In this document: piece after piece, positions 60,901-64,000 of the stretch
Layout of the letters: every line of letters begins with the position of its first letter
Position numbering within the stretch: the first letter of the stretch is position 1
Source of the DNA: an uncultured Pseudohongiella sp.
GTDB lineage: Bacteria; Pseudomonadota; Gammaproteobacteria; Pseudomonadales; Pseudohongiellaceae
Assembly: GCA_951812965.1 (NCBI GenBank)
Contig: OX638341.1
Location: 1,284,438-1,348,437, forward strand
Length of the DNA: 64,000 bases
Direction of reading: 5' to 3'
The notes under the pieces: model-generated
Databases searched by the model: none
Seen by the model: the letters and a program-made list of their open reading frames with translations, nothing else
Told to the model about the DNA's origin: nothing
Program-made: the position numbers and the translations under genes

Positions 60901-62019
60901 CTACAATGACGCCGCCCCTGAAAGCACCATGAAAACGTAAGCCTTCACTTTGATCAGACGGTTTTCGGATATGACCAGTTTTACGTGGTGAATTCCACGC
61001 AGGAACACAAATCGGCCGGACTTCCCGAAAAGCGGTGTGGGCTTCGAAACCCAGTTGGCAAGTTCCGCAAGCTTATCAGGAACTACGATATCCTCATGGC
61101 TCAGGGCTTCCAGGAATGGATCCCAGTCAGCAAGGTCATCGAGCCAGTATCGCGATTCTTTTGTATATCTGCGCTTGATTACCGGCGTCACTCCAAGTAT
61201 CGGGCCGACACCGTCTTCAGTCACGTCGATATTGACTCCAGTACTCTCGAAATTCGCTTTTTCCTTGTATCGTGAAACTATGGAATCGACGATCCGGGTC
61301 TGGCCCGGCCAACTTGCCTTTTCCAGAAACGAACACAATTCCGGTAGTGTATCGAACCCCCAAATTCCCAGTCGCACTGCTCGTGAACGCGACGGAAATA
61401 CACCGAACGAATCAATGCGGGTATTTCTCGGTTGCACGTCGTACACTCGCTTGATCGCCTCCCACTGCGCTTCGATTCCTTCCCAGCCGGTGCTGGACAC
61501 AAGCCCTTCAACCACGATTTCCAGGTCATTCAATTGGCCGCTGCCACCGGCTATCGGACGTTCACTTGGTCTCAGGAACATCCCCGGTTGTGCCGGTCTT
61601 ATGCCTTGCGCCGAACCGATGTCGAATTCCAGCATCAACTTGCGTCCGACGATTTCTCGCAACATCGAGTTTTCCGCATCCATCTCCTTGAACAGCCGCA
61701 CGATGGCGTGCGCGAGCGCATCGGATTCGTTGGCCCTCGCCCGTTCTTCGAAATCGGCCGCCATGCTCGTACCGCTGGCCAGCGAGGCGCCGAAATCGGC
61801 CTGGGGCCTGGCTTCGTGCAATGGCAATTCAAAGCCGAACGGCAGCGCTCCCATGGTGATGGGAAGTTGCTCGGCGCATTCCAGAACCTGCTCCCATTCC
61901 CGGTCTCCGATCAGGACAGGCGAAACCCGGTTTCTGAAGTGCCCGAGCAAGTCGCCCATGCTGTCGCCTTCGTCGGCCAGACGGTCATGGGTGAGCAGGA
62001 TTGCTTCGTCGATATTCAT
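60901..62019 (-). CDS. Unknown protein of the TOMM cluster
   Basis: 372 residues, no signal peptide, no family recognised. It starts MNIDEAILLTHDRLADEGDSMGDLLGHFRNRVSPVLIGDREWEQVLEC, with an acidic, helical N-terminal half (FEERARANESDALAHAIVRLFKEMDAENSMLREIVGRKLMLEF). The C-terminal half has WGFDTLPELCSFLEKASWPG and ILGVTPVIKRRYTKESRYWLDDLADWDPFLEAL. The start has GAGGAGAG just upstream and lies 9 bp after the YcaO gene, and the halogenase gene follows 34 bp on. It is therefore probably part of product maturation or leader binding, but its activity cannot be stated. Confidence 0.6.
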   Translation of the reverse strand: MNIDEAILLTHDRLADEGDSMGDLLGHFRNRVSPVLIGDREWEQVLECAEQLPITMGALPFGFELPLHEARPQADFGASLASGTSMAADFEERARANESDALAHAIVRLFKEMDAENSMLREIVGRKLMLEFDIGSAQGIRPAQPGMFLRPSERPIAGGSGQLNDLEIVVEGLVSSTGWEGIEAQWEAIKRVYDVQPRNTRIDSFGVFPSRSRAVRLGIWGFDTLPELCSFLEKASWPGQTRIVDSIVSRYKEKANFESTGVNIDVTEDGVGPILGVTPVIKRRYTKESRYWLDDLADWDPFLEALSHEDIVVPDKLAELANWVSKPTPLFGKSGRFVFLRGIHHVKLVISENRLIKVKAYVFMVLSGAASL

Positions 62020-62028
62020 TCTCTCTCC

Positions 62029-64000
62029 TCAGGCGATTACCGGCGTGGGGTTGAGTTCGGCTTCCGCCAGCGGGCTCTCGCGCAAGCCCATGTCGACCGG
62101 AACGTCGTACAGGCGGCCGGGCGCGAGTCGTTCCCAGAAATGGCGCATACCGGGCACTATGACCCTGACCACGGGCAAGCCGACATCGGGCCGTGTCTGA
62201 TCCAGCACGAGCAGTTCCATGCCCCCGGCCTCGATCAGGCCCTGGCAATATTCCACGTCGTCGCGTGCGTCCGCCGATTCGATCACAGGATAGTCCTGCG
62301 CCTTGCGCATCGGCGCCTCGGCCGGCGCCAGCCAGGGGCAATCCGCGAGTCTCGCCGTTTTCCACCACCATAACGCGAGCGGGTCGTCGATCATGGGCTT
62401 GCCGTCACGTCTGCCGGGCCGCGGCAGCCAGGTCAGGCACTGGTTCAATTCGCAAATCGCCCGTTGGGCGGCGACCTTGGGGTCGGCGTGGGCGCCGGCG
62501 CCATAAATAATGTCTTCGGTCTCCGCGCTCGGCCTGCGCGAGAGCGCCACGAAAGCGGGAATGCTGATATCCGAGCTTACATCGAGCACCCACAGATCTC
62601 TTTCGTATTGAACGTAATATTCAGCGGCGCCTGCAAGGTACTCGTCATTGAAGCTGGCAAGATCGACCGCCGGCGCCCGCAGACGGTTGTACCACCAGAT
62701 CGCGAAGGCATCGCGTTCGGCCAACTCGAAAAAACCTTGCAGGATTGCTTCTTCGCGGGTATTGCCGGCGGCGCAGCCATTGGAATCGGCGATCAGGTCG
62801 AATTCTCCGCGCTGCTCGGGCGCCATGCTGTAAAGCATCGATGTCGGCAGATAGCGATGCTTTCGGCTTGAGAGAGACCAGACCGGAGTCCAGTCGATTT
62901 GGGCGTCGGGGTCGAGGCGCGGAGGGATGACATTGTATGGGTGTCCCTTGCTGTTGATGGTTTCGGCGTTATCGAGTTGGGTTTCACTGAACAATTGAAC
63001 CTTGTTGGGGTGGATAACCGCTTCATCGGCAAATTCGCTGAAGCGCTTGCGGCTACGGATTTCGTCACCATGCAAGGCGCCCGAGTATCGTTCCACCGCC
63101 TCGCAAAGCGCGCTGACCTCGGATTGTTCTCTCGTGCTGCCCTTGCCGGCGCTCTTGCTGCGCAAGCTGCGCCGTAGCGAACTCAGATTTCGGCTGCGCA
63201 TGCCGAGATTGCTGCCGGCCCAATGGACGTGCAGCCAGGAATCTGTTTCGTCGGTCGTGCGCTCAAGCCAGGTGACAACGCCACTGACCGGGCTCACCAG
63301 GTGACGGTATTTCGCCAGCGTCACTTCCGGCGCCACCGTGCGTGAGCCGCCGCTGTTGCTGACGGCTTTGGGGCTTGCCTTGAGTTGCAGCGGAACCGGC
63401 GGCCGCTCCGGGCGGTATAGCGCTTCATCGCCGCAAGCCTGGCATTGCGGCCGGCGCATTACCTGATGCCGTGAACTTTCGAAACGGCCGGTATTGATCG
63501 TCAGCGCGTGCTCGTGAATCGGCGCCGCATCGCCCAGCACGATCCACTTCAGAATTTCCGCGGCGATCAGTCCGTAAAGCGCATCGATGACAGCGGGTTC
63601 TTCGGCGAAGGGCTTGAAGGCGGCTTCCTCGCCACCGAGATTGCGCAGGAAGTTGTGGACTTCCTGGTGAGCGCGCAGGCGATAGCTCAGACAGGCCCAG
63701 CAGGGGCCCGCGCCGTCCGCGTAAAAAACGGGACCGAACAGCGGCTGGATGCCTCGGGCGCGCACGAGCATCCAGGGCTTGCCGCTCTCGAGCCGGCGAC
63801 GGTTCTCCTCCGAGAAGCGCTCTTCGAGATAATCTTCGCAGGAGATGACGCTCAGAGTGGAATTTTCGCTTCCTGTGCGAATTCCACTTTCCTTGAGCCG
63901 TCGGGTCAGTTCGCCATCGTCGCCGCCAACGTCGATGCCGGTTTCCGCCAGCCGCTGCTCGACCCAGCGCGGCGAGGCGCCGAGCGAGGACCAGTAAGCC
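62029..64000 (-). CDS. TOMM cyclodehydratase, Ocin-ThiF-like/YcaO fusion (runs off right edge)
   Basis: At least 656 codons, open to base 64000; the true start lies beyond the window. The N-terminal part seen has AYWSSLGASPRWVEQRL and, near its end, a four-Cys zinc site (CWAC and CQACGDEALYRP), typical of the ThiF-like docking domain of fused TOMM proteins. The YcaO domain has SEVSALCEAVERYSG and ADSNGCAAGNTREEAILQGFFELAERDAFAIWW, the ATP-binding blocks, and ends PVIA with a Pro-rich tail (ELNPTPVIA). It converts Cys, Ser or Thr of the precursor to azolines with ATP. No flavin dehydrogenase that would form azoles is seen in the window. First visible gene of the halogenase transcript. Confidence 0.9.
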   Translation of the reverse strand, partial: AYWSSLGASPRWVEQRLAETGIDVGGDDGELTRRLKESGIRTGSENSTLSVISCEDYLEERFSEENRRRLESGKPWMLVRARGIQPLFGPVFYADGAGPCWACLSYRLRAHQEVHNFLRNLGGEEAAFKPFAEEPAVIDALYGLIAAEILKWIVLGDAAPIHEHALTINTGRFESSRHQVMRRPQCQACGDEALYRPERPPVPLQLKASPKAVSNSGGSRTVAPEVTLAKYRHLVSPVSGVVTWLERTTDETDSWLHVHWAGSNLGMRSRNLSSLRRSLRSKSAGKGSTREQSEVSALCEAVERYSGALHGDEIRSRKRFSEFADEAVIHPNKVQLFSETQLDNAETINSKGHPYNVIPPRLDPDAQIDWTPVWSLSSRKHRYLPTSMLYSMAPEQRGEFDLIADSNGCAAGNTREEAILQGFFELAERDAFAIWWYNRLRAPAVDLASFNDEYLAGAAEYYVQYERDLWVLDVSSDISIPAFVALSRRPSAETEDIIYGAGAHADPKVAAQRAICELNQCLTWLPRPGRRDGKPMIDDPLALWWWKTARLADCPWLAPAEAPMRKAQDYPVIESADARDDVEYCQGLIEAGGMELLVLDQTRPDVGLPVVRVIVPGMRHFWERLAPGRLYDVPVDMGLRESPLAEAELNPTPVIA

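Noticed and set aside
61037..62373. Two overlapping long plus-strand frames (387 and 313 residues)
   Set aside because: Antisense to the cluster genes at 60901-62019 and 62029-64000; the minus strand shows clear YcaO motifs and a ribosome site.

Overview
The window looks like a chromosomal segment of an uncultured-type, aerobic, GC-rich gammaproteobacterium with many exported enzymes. The strongest taxonomic cue is the block asmA-like / mutY / four-TM protein / yggX / tRNA-Phe beside hisB-hisH-hisA-hisF and a ctpA-like protease, an arrangement I recall from Pseudomonas and relatives. Taxonomy is inferred; no rRNA is present.

Layout. 1-9.5 kb: 5' part of a ribokinase, an exported ADP-ribosylglycohydrolase-like protein, then a segmental duplication carrying a PEBP (YbhB-like) gene, an exported FAH-superfamily hydrolase and an exported MhpD-like hydratase. 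Copy 1 (about 1953-4478) has lost most of the hydratase. Copy 2 (about 5503-7619) has a wrecked PEBP gene and only a scrap of the first gene. An AT-richer isochorismatase-like gene lies between them. A GST-like gene follows. 9.4-13 kb: a TonB-dependent receptor translationally coupled to a beta-propeller phytase lipoprotein, presumably for phytate use. 13-24 kb: class II aldolase, two coupled PQQ dehydrogenases, Tat-type amidohydrolase, FMN 2-hydroxy-acid oxidase, Gfo/Idh/MocA oxidoreductase, DUF1330 protein and unknowns.

23.2-29.2 kb is a four-gene minus-strand operon. Its first gene is a redoxin/DsbD-N fusion whose active site is W-UGA-P-Y-C, with a perfect hairpin placed like a bacterial SECIS just downstream. 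I read it as one selenoprotein gene rather than two ORFs. It is followed by an arylsulfatase, a secreted propeller protein with one CxxCH haem site, and an unknown secreted protein.

29.4-37.9 kb is AT-richer and accessory: a GH43-like/LRR fusion, small exported unknowns, a DUF3604 lipoprotein, a gene remnant and a ParD/ParE pair, bordered by tRNA-Phe. 38-53.3 kb is mostly housekeeping (yggX, mutY, asmA-like, hisBHAF, ctpA-like, korAB) interrupted by a Rieske oxygenase, a DUF2089/membrane-protein pair and an AAA/DUF4143 protein.

53.3-64 kb is a RiPP cluster of the TOMM/NHLP type: two NHLP ABC exporters (one with a C39 leader peptidase), an unusually short HlyD-type protein, a nitrile-hydratase-leader precursor ending in Leu-Cys-Cys-Cys-Trp, a FAD-dependent tryptophan-halogenase-like enzyme, an unknown cluster protein and a fused cyclodehydratase (Ocin-ThiF-like/YcaO) that runs off the right edge. 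The simplest reading is a tiny five-residue product whose three cysteines become azol(in)es and whose terminal Trp may be halogenated.

Two families of short palindromic repeats are scattered between genes: paired 20-bp palindromes at four loci and a 37-bp hairpin element at two loci, one of them inside the his operon.
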